Part shown: piece after piece, positions 1 to 7,320 of the stretch
How the letters are laid out: each line of letters starts with the position of its first letter
Position numbering within the stretch: the first letter of the stretch is position 1
Assembly (NCBI GenBank): GCA_036003365.1
Contig: DASYSL010000111.1
Location: forward strand, 1 to 18,209
DNA: 18,209 nt
Direction: 5' to 3'
Origin: DASYSL01 sp036003365
GTDB taxonomy: Bacteria > Eisenbacteria > RBG-16-71-46 > DASYSL01
Translations under genes and position numbers: made by a program
Notes under the pieces: generated by a model
What the model saw: only the letters and a program-made list of their open reading frames with translations
Told to the model about the DNA's origin: nothing
Databases searched by the model: none

Positions 1-335
1 GCAACGAGCGCGACGTATATTGGATTACGCACATAACGGTAGAGACCGGTCACCACGAGATTCCGGGGCGGCGCGATGGGCGCGGGGGTGCCGAGACCCT
101 GCAGCGCGAAACGCGCAAATGCGTCAACGACCCCAGGCACGCCTGCGAGAATCATTATCGCGCCGATGCCGCGCGTCAGCTCCAGACCAAGGAACGGCGG
201 CCGGAGTTGCCAACCCGTGATCGACCATGGAACGAGCCCCGCCAACGTAAATGGGGCGACCACGAAGAAAACCGCCGAGCCCAGGACGGCAATGGTTCGT
301 TGCACGGCGGTTCCCGACACTCGCTGCGAGCTCAT
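1..335 (-). CDS. Isoprenylcysteine carboxyl methyltransferase (ICMT/PEMT-like) family membrane protein, 5' part only
   Basis: The first 111 residues are present; the gene runs off the left edge. I chose the ATG at 335 because an AAGGGG stretch lies a few bases upstream and the ATG at 352 reads into a stop after six codons. Two hydrophobic segments are visible (about residues 14-34 and 53-72). They are followed by LVVTGLYRYVRNPIYVAL (residues 93-110), the conserved motif (GxYRYVRNPxY) that begins the S-adenosylmethionine-binding half of membrane methyltransferases of the ICMT/PEMT/NnrU type. Substrate cannot be told: bacterial members rarely have a prenylated protein target and may methylate lipids or small molecules. 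The gene starts 13 nt after the small secreted peptide at 349..522, so the two are probably cotranscribed. Third-position GC looks somewhat lower than in neighbouring genes. Family call is firm, function is not. Confidence 0.8.
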   Translation of the reverse strand, partial: MSSQRVSGTAVQRTIAVLGSAVFFVVAPFTLAGLVPWSITGWQLRPPFLGLELTRGIGAIMILAGVPGVVDAFARFALQGLGTPAPIAPPRNLVVTGLYRYVRNPIYVALV

Positions 336-348
336 TCCAACTTCCCCT

Positions 349-522
349 TCATGGTTTCCCGTCGTCATCCCGGTGCCGACACAGTCCCCTGCCCTGCCAA
401 CAGTCATTAGGTGTCCACGGGTCGCATGTGCCCCACGAGAGACGCGCGCATCCGTTCTGCGCGTGCGCGAAGGTTGGCAAAGCGATCAAAGCAACAAAGG
501 GCAGGTCGCGCAGAAGTTTCAT
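349..522 (-). CDS. Small secreted Cys-containing peptide (57 aa), possibly a truncated secreted protein
   Basis: This reading frame begins at an ATG with a strong GGAGGG ribosome site about 8 nt upstream. It encodes a clear signal peptide: MKLLRD, a hydrophobic core FVALIALP, and a likely signal peptidase I site after AHA at residue 21. The predicted mature peptide has about 36 residues with four cysteines at positions 25, 33, 41 and 48 (C-x7-C-x7-C-x6-C), two tryptophans close to them (W30, W42) and a charged C-terminus. It is below common length cut-offs. The stop lies 13 nt before the start of the ICMT-like gene on the same strand. I do not recognise the family. The N-terminal NGCARLSWGTCDP resembles the beginning of longer secreted proteins, so this may be a genuine small peptide or the head of a truncated gene. 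Confidence 0.6.
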   Translation of the reverse strand: MKLLRDLPFVALIALPTFAHAQNGCARLSWGTCDPWTPNDCWQGRGLCRHRDDDGKP

Positions 523-546
523 GGCAACGCCCTCCGAAAAGCAAAG

Positions 547-586
547 CGCGGAGATCGGGCTTCTAAGAATAGCACCGATCTCCGCG
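547..586 (-). terminator. Intrinsic terminator downstream of pckG
   Basis: CGCGGAGATCGG (547-558) and CCGATCTCCGCG (575-586) form a perfect 12-bp stem around a 16-nt loop. Read on the minus strand, the stem is followed by CTTTGCTTTT, a reasonable U-rich tract. It lies about 22 nt beyond the pckG stop and so ends the pckG transcript before the small secreted-peptide gene, whose ribosome site overlaps the end of the T-rich stretch. Confidence 0.8.
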
Positions 587-608
587 TTCGTTCGTGAGGT
601 TTACGAAG

Positions 609-2423
609 CTAAACCGTCGCGCCTGCCGGCTCGCGCTCGCCTGACTTGAGGCGCTGCGCCAGGGCCTCCAGCTCGCCCCACAAGGCTTTCGGCAGATGCC
701 CACCGAAGCGCTCGTAGTGCTCGCGAATCGAGGGGATCTCGGCGCGCCAGCCTTCGACGTCGACGCGAAGCAATTCGCGCATCGTGGCCTCGTTCACCGA
801 AAGGCCGCTCAAATCCAGGGCGCCGGCCGCAGGCAAGCGGCCGATCGGCGTGTCGACGGCCTTGCCCGTGCCGTGCACGCGCTCGACGATCCACTTGAGG
901 ACGCGCGAGTTCTCGCCGTAGCCGGGCCACAGGAACTTGTTGTCGCTGCCTCGGCGGAACCAGTTCACGTAGAAGATCTTGGGCAGGTGGGCGCCGGCGC
1001 GCTCGCCGATCGAGAGCCAGTGCGCGAAGTAGTCGCCCATGTTGTAGCCGCAGAACGGGAGCATGGCGAAGGGATCGCGGCGCAAAGCACCCGTGGCGCC
1101 CGCGGCCGCCGCCGTGGTCTCGCTGGTCATGATCGAGCCGAAGAAGGTGCCGTGCTGCCATGACATCGCTTCGGTCACCAGCGGCACCACCGACGCGCGC
1201 CGTCCGCCGAACAAGATGGCCGAGATGGGCACGCCCTTCGGGTTCTCCCAATCCGGCGACACCACGGGGCACTGGCGCATGGGCGTCGTGAAGCGCGCAT
1301 TGGGGTGCGCGGCCTTGCGTCCGCTGGTCGGCGTCCACGGCCGGCGCAGCCAGTCGATGAGGTGCGCGGGCGGCGTGGCCGTCATGTCTTCCCACCATAC
1401 GTCGCCTTCGGGCGTCATGGCGCAATTGGTGAAGATGGAATTGCGGTCGAACGTGCGCATGGCGTTGGGATTCGATTTCTCGCTCGTCCCCGGCGCCACG
1501 CCGAACACGCCGGCTTCCGGATTGATGGCGTAGAGCCGGCCGTCGGCGCCGAACTTCATCCACGCGATGTCGTCGCCGATGCACTCGACCTTCCAGCCGG
1601 GAAGGGTCGGGTTGAGCATGGCGAGGTTCGTCTTGCCGCACGCCGAGGGAAACGCGGCCGCGATGTAGGCCTTCTCTCCCTCCGGACTCGTGAGCCCGAG
1701 GATCAGCATGTGCTCGGCGAGCCAGCCTTCGTCGCGCGCCTGCACGGACGCGATGCGTAGCGCATGGCACTTCTTGCCGAGCAGCGCGTTGCCGCCATAG
1801 CCCGAGCCGAACGACCAGATCTCGCGCGTCTCCGGGAAATGACAGATCCATTTCTCGGTCGGGTGGCAGGGCCACGGCGAATCCGGCTGATTGGCCTCGA
1901 GTGGCGCTCCCACCGAGTGCAAGCCCCGCACGAACTCACCGTTCTCGCCGATCACGTCGAGCACGCGGTCCCCGATCCTGGCCATGATGTGCATGTTGGC
2001 GAGCACGTACGGCGAATCGGTGAGCACCACGCCCACACCGGCGATCGGCGAGCCCACGGGGCCCATCGAGTACGGGATCACGTACATGGTGCGGCCCTTC
2101 ATCGAGCCGGTGAAGAGCTTGCACAAATCGCTCTTCGTCTGCTCGGGACTGCGCCAGTGGTTCGTGGGACCGGCGTCTTCCGGGTTGCGCGAGCAAATGA
2201 AGGTGCGGTCCTCGACGCGCGCGACATCGCCCGGATCGGAGCGCACGAAGTACGAATCGGGTCGGATCTCGGGGTTCAGCTTGATCGCCGTGCCCGCGGC
2301 CACCAGGAGTTGAAGGGTCTCGCGATATTCCTCTTCCGAACCGTTGCTCCACACCACCTGGTCGGGTTGGCAAAGGGCGACGTTCTCGTCGACCCACGCC
2401 AACAGGGCCTTGTGCTTGGTCAT
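609..2423 (-). CDS. pckG: Phosphoenolpyruvate carboxykinase (GTP)
   Basis: This enzyme interconverts oxaloacetate + GTP and phosphoenolpyruvate + GDP + CO2 in the cytosol, the entry step of gluconeogenesis, sometimes run anaplerotically. The 604-residue length fits the GTP family. Visible motifs in order: substrate-binding R61 in YFVRSDPGD; YGGNALLGKKC (209-219), which supplies the PEP-binding loop and a metal-ligand lysine; a metal-ligand histidine at H238 (AEHML); the P-loop FPSACGKTN (258-266) with the characteristic Cys262; GDDIAWMKF (283-291) with metal-binding D285; and FRRG (489-492) with FLWPGYGENSRVL (497-509) for the nucleotide site. The chosen ATG gives the expected N-terminus; only a weak AAAGG lies upstream. 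It is followed by a strong terminator and preceded by a LacI-type palindrome at 2650-2667, which hints at carbon-source control. It looks monocistronic. Confidence 0.97.
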   Translation of the reverse strand: MTKHKALLAWVDENVALCQPDQVVWSNGSEEEYRETLQLLVAAGTAIKLNPEIRPDSYFVRSDPGDVARVEDRTFICSRNPEDAGPTNHWRSPEQTKSDLCKLFTGSMKGRTMYVIPYSMGPVGSPIAGVGVVLTDSPYVLANMHIMARIGDRVLDVIGENGEFVRGLHSVGAPLEANQPDSPWPCHPTEKWICHFPETREIWSFGSGYGGNALLGKKCHALRIASVQARDEGWLAEHMLILGLTSPEGEKAYIAAAFPSACGKTNLAMLNPTLPGWKVECIGDDIAWMKFGADGRLYAINPEAGVFGVAPGTSEKSNPNAMRTFDRNSIFTNCAMTPEGDVWWEDMTATPPAHLIDWLRRPWTPTSGRKAAHPNARFTTPMRQCPVVSPDWENPKGVPISAILFGGRRASVVPLVTEAMSWQHGTFFGSIMTSETTAAAAGATGALRRDPFAMLPFCGYNMGDYFAHWLSIGERAGAHLPKIFYVNWFRRGSDNKFLWPGYGENSRVLKWIVERVHGTGKAVDTPIGRLPAAGALDLSGLSVNEATMRELLRVDVEGWRAEIPSIREHYERFGGHLPKALWGELEALAQRLKSGEREPAGATV

Positions 2424-2544
2424 GAGGTCTCAGCCTTTCGGCGGGAGAAGGGCGATTCCCATACACGATCGAGGCCGGCGAGCCATGCGGTAGCGCGAAC
2501 GGGCACTCGCCGGGTTCGAGGTTATCGTACCAAGAAAGGCCGTC

Positions 2545-2693
2545 TCAGCGCAGGAGGACAAGGGCCCTACGAATGTCTCCCGCGCGTACGAAATAGAGAC
2601 CGTTGGGCCAAGTCCGCGCGAGCAGGCGTCCCGCGCATCGAAAACGTCGAGTGGAAACGTTTCCACTACCTCTCCGGCAAGCCTCGCGCTCGC
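2545..2693 (-). pseudogene. Remnant of a FlgD-like / type IX-style C-terminal sorting tail
   Basis: On the minus strand, 2604..2545 reads NGLYFVRAGDIRRALVLLR and then stop. This has the GxYFVR...LVLLR shape that ends many secreted proteins with FlgD-like or type IX sorting domains. Just upstream, in another frame, the DNA reads VETFPLDVFDAR, which resembles the preceding beta-strand (VxVFDxxGR) of the same domain. Joining the two needs a frameshift near 2605, and no start or body of such a gene is present. I interpret this as a decayed 3' end. A chance resemblance is possible because the piece is short. Confidence 0.4.
2650..2667. promoter_or_regulatory. LacI-family-type operator palindrome upstream of pckG
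   Basis: AGTGGAAACGTTTCCACT is an 18-bp perfect palindrome with the central CG and GAAACGTTTC core typical of operators bound by LacI/GalR-family repressors. It lies in the 270-bp gap between the lipoprotein stop (2694) and the pckG start (2423), about 230 bp upstream of the pckG ATG. No LacI-family gene is in the window. The assignment to pckG control is inference; the site could instead serve another transcript or be part of the decayed coding remnant it overlaps. Confidence 0.45.
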
Positions 2694-3812
2694 TCAGGGC
2701 CCCGGTCTACCAAAAGTGTGGTCCCACGCCGCGAGCGCGGGTTTGGCGACCAGGTTGGCGTCGACGAGACCGTTGTAGGCGAAGAGTGCGAGGTTGCTCG
2801 GCGTTCCCGGCCACGCGGCGAGATCGAGATCGGTGAACGTGATCTGGAACACGCCAATGGCTTGCGCCTGATCGAGGAGCATTTCCTGGCGCAGGATGTA
2901 GCGGCGCTGCTTGTCGGGGGACGACGTGATCTGTCCGAGTGACTGCGACGTCCAGCCGCCTTCGATCACCATCTCGGGAAGCGGCGCGCCTTCGACGAGG
3001 CGCGAGTAATAGTCGAGCGGAACGTCTTCCGGGTTCGCGAAGCCGCCGAGATACGGATACGAAGAGAGCCCGAGCATGGCGTCGAACGGAAAGTCGGCGC
3101 GGTCCTCCGCGATGCCGACATATGCCGTGCTCGAGGTGCCGAGCTTGCCCCACGCCACTTCCACTTGCACGGTGGTGAACAGCTTGGCCGCGGGATCGAC
3201 CGCGTGGATGTCGGTTGCGGCGTCGTTGGCCGCCTGGACTTCGGCGGCATACAGGGCGGCGGGTGCAACGAGGCGCACGAGGTTCGTCTCCGAGCCGATG
3301 CCCATGTAGTCGGGGTGGACCAGGGTGTCCATGGCGACGGCGTAATCGCGGAACATCTGCTGGATCGCAGGCTCGGTGAGGCTGCGGCCCGCGGCCACGA
3401 GAGGCGCGGAGTCGCTCGCGCGATCGAGGCCATTGGTGGGATCGATGCTCACGACCACATGCAGGTGTTTGGCGCGGAAGTAATTGGCGAGCCCGAGCTG
3501 GTTGGCGCGAATGAGCGCGTCCGCCGGGCGCCCGGCGAGCAGCGAATCCCACGGCGGCTCGCTCAGGATGAGCGCCATGTCGGCATGCGGCGCCCAGGCG
3601 TCGATCGTGGAGACGAGGAGTGCCACATCCGGCCGTGGCGGGATGGACGAGAACCCCATGCGATACGTGCGCGGCGTGGCAGGCGTGGCAGGCGTGTCGC
3701 TTTTCGAGCAGCCGGACGCTAGAAAGAGTCCCGTCGCGAGCGTAAGGTAGAGAATCGTCCGGGCTCGGGAGGATCCATGTCCGAAACCTTCACGCGCGAA
3801 TCGCTTCGTCAT
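2694..3812 (-). CDS. Lipoprotein with glycosidase-like TIM-barrel features
   Basis: The start is placed at the ATG at 3812, which has AGGGTGG about 10 nt upstream; an upstream in-frame start at 3926 would add 38 residues lying inside the divergent DinB gene. The 372-residue product has a long n-region, a hydrophobic stretch ILYLTLATGLFLASG and a lipobox LASGC with the lipidated Cys at 35, so it is an envelope lipoprotein. The rest looks like a (beta/alpha)8 barrel of the glycoside hydrolase clan A kind. Strands such as HLHVVVSID are present, along with GIGSETN (172-178, candidate acid/base E175), AMLGLSSYPY and MVIEGGW (281-287, candidate nucleophile E284). This resembles GH53-like endo-galactanases in layout, but I cannot name the family and activity is unproven. 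Its 5' end overlaps that of the divergent DinB gene by 36 bp. Confidence 0.7.
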   Translation of the reverse strand: MTKRFAREGFGHGSSRARTILYLTLATGLFLASGCSKSDTPATPATPRTYRMGFSSIPPRPDVALLVSTIDAWAPHADMALILSEPPWDSLLAGRPADALIRANQLGLANYFRAKHLHVVVSIDPTNGLDRASDSAPLVAAGRSLTEPAIQQMFRDYAVAMDTLVHPDYMGIGSETNLVRLVAPAALYAAEVQAANDAATDIHAVDPAAKLFTTVQVEVAWGKLGTSSTAYVGIAEDRADFPFDAMLGLSSYPYLGGFANPEDVPLDYYSRLVEGAPLPEMVIEGGWTSQSLGQITSSPDKQRRYILRQEMLLDQAQAIGVFQITFTDLDLAAWPGTPSNLALFAYNGLVDANLVAKPALAAWDHTFGRPGP

Positions 3813-4265
3813 ACCGTTGCCACCCTGGCGTATCGATGTGGAAAAGCGGTGCGTGACGCGCCGCCCCAAATCGCCTCGTTCAAAGCTGGGCCCACCACGC
3901 GCACGCCAGTCGAAGTGCTGCAGCACATCGGCGATCTCCTGGACTGGGCGCTCCTCATGGCCCGCGGCGGATCCGGCTGGAAGGAGAGCCCGGAGCGGCC
4001 GTGGGACGAAGAGGTCGAGCGCTTCTTCGCCTCCTTGCGCGCCTTCGACGATTATCTCGCGTCCGATGCGCCGCTCGCCACCTCAGGCGAACTGCTGTTT
4101 CAAGGCCCGATCGCCGACGCGCTCCAGCACACCGGTCAAATCAACATGCTCCGCCGTCTCGCCGGCTCGGCGGTGCGCGGCGAGAACTACCGCCGCGCCG
4201 ACATCGCCATCGGCCGCGTGGGTCGCGAGCAGAAGCCGCCGGATCCGAGCGCGGAATTCGACTAG
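3777..4265 (+). CDS. DinB/YfiT-like four-helix metalloprotein (cytosolic)
   Basis: The 162-residue product lacks a signal peptide. It carries the DinB-superfamily pattern: an early histidine in VEVLQHIGDLLDW (H50) and a C-terminal metal ligand in ALQHTGQINML (H117), in a helical protein of the usual length. DinB proteins bind a divalent metal through a His triad; many are thiol-dependent S-transferases or of unknown activity, so no substrate can be assigned. A GGGAGG ribosome site stands close (4 nt) before the ATG. The start lies inside the 5' end of the divergent lipoprotein gene, so the two transcripts overlap. It converges on the CPBP gene, whose stop is 22 nt away. Confidence 0.8.
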   Translation: MSETFTRESLRHTVATLAYRCGKAVRDAPPQIASFKAGPTTRTPVEVLQHIGDLLDWALLMARGGSGWKESPERPWDEEVERFFASLRAFDDYLASDAPLATSGELLFQGPIADALQHTGQINMLRRLAGSAVRGENYRRADIAIGRVGREQKPPDPSAEFD

Positions 4266-4287
4266 CGAGCGCGGCTCGAGAGTGAAC

Positions 4288-4830
4288 TCAACGGAGCACC
4301 GAAATGCCCAGCCATTGGGCGCCCCCGAGGAGCTCGATCCACACGGTGACCGCCGCCCAGTGCATGAGAACCGAAGGCCACAAAGACCCGGTCATCACGT
4401 AGGCCGCCGTGCACACGATTCCCAGCAGGAGCGAAAGAGAAAGAAACGTATGGTTCACGAATAGCTCCAGCTCCCTGCGATGGAAGAAGTAGCCATTGAC
4501 GGGGTGCATGCCGACGAAAAGCGCCAAGCTCAGAGCCGCGATCGTCCACTGCCGCGATGGCGAAGCTCCCTCGGCTGGATGGGGAATGAGGGCGGCGCGA
4601 AACACGGTCTCCTCGAGGAGAGCGGGCTTCAAGAACAAGAGAAGAGGAAGCGTCGCCAGCATGACGGCATCTCCGGCGAGCGGCCGGAGCGAAAGGAATC
4701 CTGTTCCGAATCCGACCGTCAGAGCTCCCAAGGCGAAGAGCAAGAATAGAGCGAGGGACTTTCTCCATCCCCCGGGGTCGGGAAATGTCCGGAGGGCGGC
4801 GCCGATGCTCGCGATGCGCCGCCGGATCAA
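4288..4830 (-). CDS. CPBP family intramembrane metalloprotease-like protein
   Basis: This is a roughly 180-residue multi-pass membrane protein with the three CPBP (CAAX protease and bacteriocin-processing, Abi) motifs: EETVFR (73-78, the EExxxR glutamate pair), LFVGMHP with H109, and MHWAAV with H157. Hydrophobic segments lie around 25-48, 55-72, 97-112, 127-148 and 151-168. The usual Asn/basic residue of the last motif (HxxxN/B) is replaced by Val161. No ATG fits after the end of the decarboxylase gene, so I place the start at the TTG at 4830, 4 nt past the decarboxylase stop. Extending the frame to the ATG at 4920 would embed 30 non-hydrophobic residues in the decarboxylase gene. The arrangement implies translational coupling. 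The target of proteolysis, if any, is unknown. Confidence 0.8.
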   Translation of the reverse strand: MIRRRIASIGAALRTFPDPGGWRKSLALFLLFALGALTVGFGTGFLSLRPLAGDAVMLATLPLLLFLKPALLEETVFRAALIPHPAEGASPSRQWTIAALSLALFVGMHPVNGYFFHRRELELFVNHTFLSLSLLLGIVCTAAYVMTGSLWPSVLMHWAAVTVWIELLGGAQWLGISVLR

Positions 4831-4834
4831 GGCA

Positions 4835-6340
4835 TCACGCGGTGATGGTTCCTGCCGGTCGCATCTCGCGCGCCAGCGCGTCCCCGAGCTCGACCACGAT
4901 CTTGGGCAGCGCGTCGACATCGGCTTCGGCAGTGCGGAAGTTGACGATGCAGGCGCGTAGAGCGTACGCGCCCCGGATGACGGCGTTCGAAGGGTAGGCG
5001 CGCCCGCTCTGCTGGATGCGCGTCAGCAGCTCTTCGTTGAGCCGGTTGAGATATTCCTCGGCCTGCGGTGAGCCCGGCTGCACTCCTTCAGGCACATAGC
5101 GGAACGTCGCGATGCTGAGCCCGTGCGTGAACGCCTGAAGGCGCGGCTCGGCGGCGGCATTGTCGTAGAGACGGCGCGCCAGCCGGATGTCCTCGGCGAT
5201 CGAGCGCATGTAGCCTTCGCGACCTGCCTGGCGCAGGCCGAGCCACACTTTGAGGGCACGAAACCCGCGCGAGTTCTGCGGCCCGCGCTCATAGAAATTG
5301 ACCGCAGGCTCTTCGTCATCGTGCTCGAAATGGTAGTAGGGAGGACGATACGAAAAGGCGTCGACCAGGGCGCCGGGCTGGCGCACGAGAGCGCAGCCCG
5401 CCTCGAGCGGCGCGTAGAACCACTTGTGCGGGTCGACGGCGATCGAATCGACGACCGCAAGACCACGCAAGTCGTCGGGCACGCCGGGAATCGGCGCCGC
5501 CAGGCCGCCGTAGGCGCCGTCGGCATGAAGCCAGAGATCCTCGCGTTTGCAGATCTCGGCGAGCGCGAACAACGGATCGACCGCACCGGTGCTCACCGAA
5601 CCGGCGGTCCCGACCACGAGGAACGGATGATCCCCGCGCGCGCGATCTTCGCGGATCGCCTTCTCGAGTGCTGCCACGTCCATGCGCAGCTCGTCGTCGA
5701 CCGCAATCCAGCGCAGCGCATCGGTGCCGAGACCGAAGAGATCGCACGCCTTCTGCACCCAGGTGTGCGTCTCCGACGAAGCATAGGCGCGCAGGCGTGG
5801 ACGCCCCGCCGGCGAGGCGCCCTCGACCCGCACGTCCCACGGCGTCTTGGCGCGCCGCGCCGCGAGAAAGCATACGAAGTTCGCCATGTTGCCGCCGCTC
5901 ACCAGGATGCCGTCGGCATCGGCCGGATAGCCGATCCACTCGGCGATCCAGCGGATGGTCTGGCGCTCGATCTCGGTGGCCATGGGCGAGAGGCTGAACC
6001 CGCCACAATTGGGATTGACCGCCGCACCAAGCAGATCGCCGAGCATGCCGATGGGCGCCGCCGAGGACGTGATGTAGCCGAAGAAGCGCGGGTGGCCGTT
6101 ATAGAGCGAATGCGCGAAGAGAAGCTCGGCGGCCTCTTCGAGGAGACGCTCAGGATCGGCGCCTTGCGCCGGCAGCGGGGCGCGCCCGAGGGCCGCGCGC
6201 ACTTGCCCGGGCGTCTCGCCGCGCGTCACCGGCTCCTGCGCCAGCGTTTCGAGGTGCGCGGCGATGCGATCGACGAGCTTGTGCCCGCTCGCGCGGAAAC
6301 GATCGGCCGAAAGATCGAGGGGTGCTGCGCGGTCGGTCAT
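4835..6340 (-). CDS. Pyridoxal-phosphate-dependent decarboxylase (group II, aromatic-L-amino-acid type)
   Basis: The 501-residue enzyme belongs to the group II amino acid decarboxylases (glutamate/DOPA/tyrosine/diaminobutyrate type), which release CO2 from an L-amino acid to give an amine in the cytosol. Motifs in order: FFGYITSSAAPIGMLGD (87-102, substrate entry region); NPNCGGFSLSPMATEIE (109-125); SGGNMANF (148-155, cofactor phosphate contact); ETHTW with H192, which stacks on PLP; LHADGAYGG with D274, which binds the pyridine nitrogen; DPHKW with Schiff-base K306; and the catalytic-loop region NFYERGPQNSRGFRALKVW (348-366). The start has GGAGG 7 nt upstream. Closest by eye are aromatic amino acid decarboxylases, but the substrate cannot be fixed. 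It sits 53 nt after the secreted protein gene and directly before the CPBP gene. Confidence 0.93.
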   Translation of the reverse strand: MTDRAAPLDLSADRFRASGHKLVDRIAAHLETLAQEPVTRGETPGQVRAALGRAPLPAQGADPERLLEEAAELLFAHSLYNGHPRFFGYITSSAAPIGMLGDLLGAAVNPNCGGFSLSPMATEIERQTIRWIAEWIGYPADADGILVSGGNMANFVCFLAARRAKTPWDVRVEGASPAGRPRLRAYASSETHTWVQKACDLFGLGTDALRWIAVDDELRMDVAALEKAIREDRARGDHPFLVVGTAGSVSTGAVDPLFALAEICKREDLWLHADGAYGGLAAPIPGVPDDLRGLAVVDSIAVDPHKWFYAPLEAGCALVRQPGALVDAFSYRPPYYHFEHDDEEPAVNFYERGPQNSRGFRALKVWLGLRQAGREGYMRSIAEDIRLARRLYDNAAAEPRLQAFTHGLSIATFRYVPEGVQPGSPQAEEYLNRLNEELLTRIQQSGRAYPSNAVIRGAYALRACIVNFRTAEADVDALPKIVVELGDALAREMRPAGTITA

Positions 6341-6393
6341 GTCAGGGCCTCCACGAAAGGAGCCCAGAGCATGACGCGCCGCGCGCCAACGCG

Positions 6394-7320
6394 CTAGTGG
6401 ACGATCAGAGTCCTCGAGCGGATGCCGATCCCCTCGTAGCGGGCGCGCACGAAGTAGACGCCGGGGCTCAGCGTGCCCGAATTCTCCCAGTGCAGCACGT
6501 GCTCGCCGTCCTCGCTCGATAGCGGACCCAGATCGGCGAGCTTTCGGCCCGCGACGGAATAGAGGCCGATCTCCGGAGGCCCCGCCGCCGCATTCACGCC
6601 GTAATAGACCGCGAGCTCGGCGCCGCGTCGAACCGGATTGGGCGCGACTCGAAGATGCGCCGCCGCGAGCAAGGCCTGAGGGCTCACGTCGGCGGGGGTG
6701 CTCGAGATCGTGTAGTCGACGTATGTGGTCTGCGACAGACCCGAGCCAAGACAGCCGTCCGGGTAGTCGTCGCTGCCGAAGATCGTGCCATCGTTGGCGT
6801 AGAAGGCACAGAGGCTGATCGTCTGGCCCGCGTTCACGTACATGTCATCCGGATCGCCGGTGTTGATCGCATGCGCGATCTCGAAGAAGTTGCCGCCGGG
6901 CACTGCCGTGGCCTGCGCAGAGCCGTTGTAGTGAAGGTCCTGGATGGCCCAGGAGACGCCGTCGAAGTGCGAATCGAAGAAGTCGTTCTGGCGACCGTTC
7001 ACCTCGTCGTCGCCGGCCATGGTCACGCCGTCGTTCTTGGAGTCGAACCGGGTCCACATGGCGTCGCTCGGCATGAACGTGGCGTCGGGAACGAACAGCC
7101 CGAGATAGATGTTGATGTCGTCGTCCATGACGTAGAGCAGGCTTCCGGCCAGCGTCCCGGAGCTGAAGACGGCACGCGGCGTGGCGGCATCCCATTCGCC
7201 GGCACTCTTGATCCCGTCGATGACCGCGGTGCCGTGAGCGCTGGGAATGGGGGTGACGGCGGCGGCCCGATTCGAAGTCACGAGCCCGAGCACGAGAGCG
7301 AGGACGAGAGCGACACGCAT
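6394..7320 (-). CDS. Secreted protein with CBM9-like domain and FlgD/type IX-style C-terminal tail
   Basis: The 308-residue product has a signal peptide (MRVALVLALVLGLV, likely cleavage after the Ala run ending at 21). The next part, TAVIDGIKSAGEWDAAT (31-47) then LLYVMDDDINIYLGLFVPD (61-79), has the 'small product/DG..W then LYv..D..iYlg..v.D' layout of CBM9-like carbohydrate-binding or DOMON-like folds, followed by acidic stretches. From about 223 comes a sorting-type C-terminus: LRVAPNPVRRG, YSVAGRKLADL and SPGVYFVRARYEG, ending RSRTLIVH. This is the shape of FlgD-like or type IX secretion tails of FCB-group bacteria; no secretion apparatus is visible here. GGAGG about 11 nt before the ATG lies inside the 12-bp palindrome GGAGGGCCCTCC (7323-7334). 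It is first of three same-strand genes, but a link to the decarboxylase is only positional. Confidence 0.75.
   Translation of the reverse strand: MRVALVLALVLGLVTSNRAAAVTPIPSAHGTAVIDGIKSAGEWDAATPRAVFSSGTLAGSLLYVMDDDINIYLGLFVPDATFMPSDAMWTRFDSKNDGVTMAGDDEVNGRQNDFFDSHFDGVSWAIQDLHYNGSAQATAVPGGNFFEIAHAINTGDPDDMYVNAGQTISLCAFYANDGTIFGSDDYPDGCLGSGLSQTTYVDYTISSTPADVSPQALLAAAHLRVAPNPVRRGAELAVYYGVNAAAGPPEIGLYSVAGRKLADLGPLSSEDGEHVLHWENSGTLSPGVYFVRARYEGIGIRSRTLIVH

Noticed and set aside
1764..2942. Plus-strand open frame (392 codons) opposite the 5' part of pckG
   Set aside because: Antisense to the strongly conserved PEP carboxykinase; no recognisable motif.
4265..4280. Short hairpin (CGAGC-GCG-GCTCG) between the convergent DinB and CPBP genes
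   Set aside because: Only 5 bp of stem, a 3-nt loop and no T-tract, so not enough to call a terminator.
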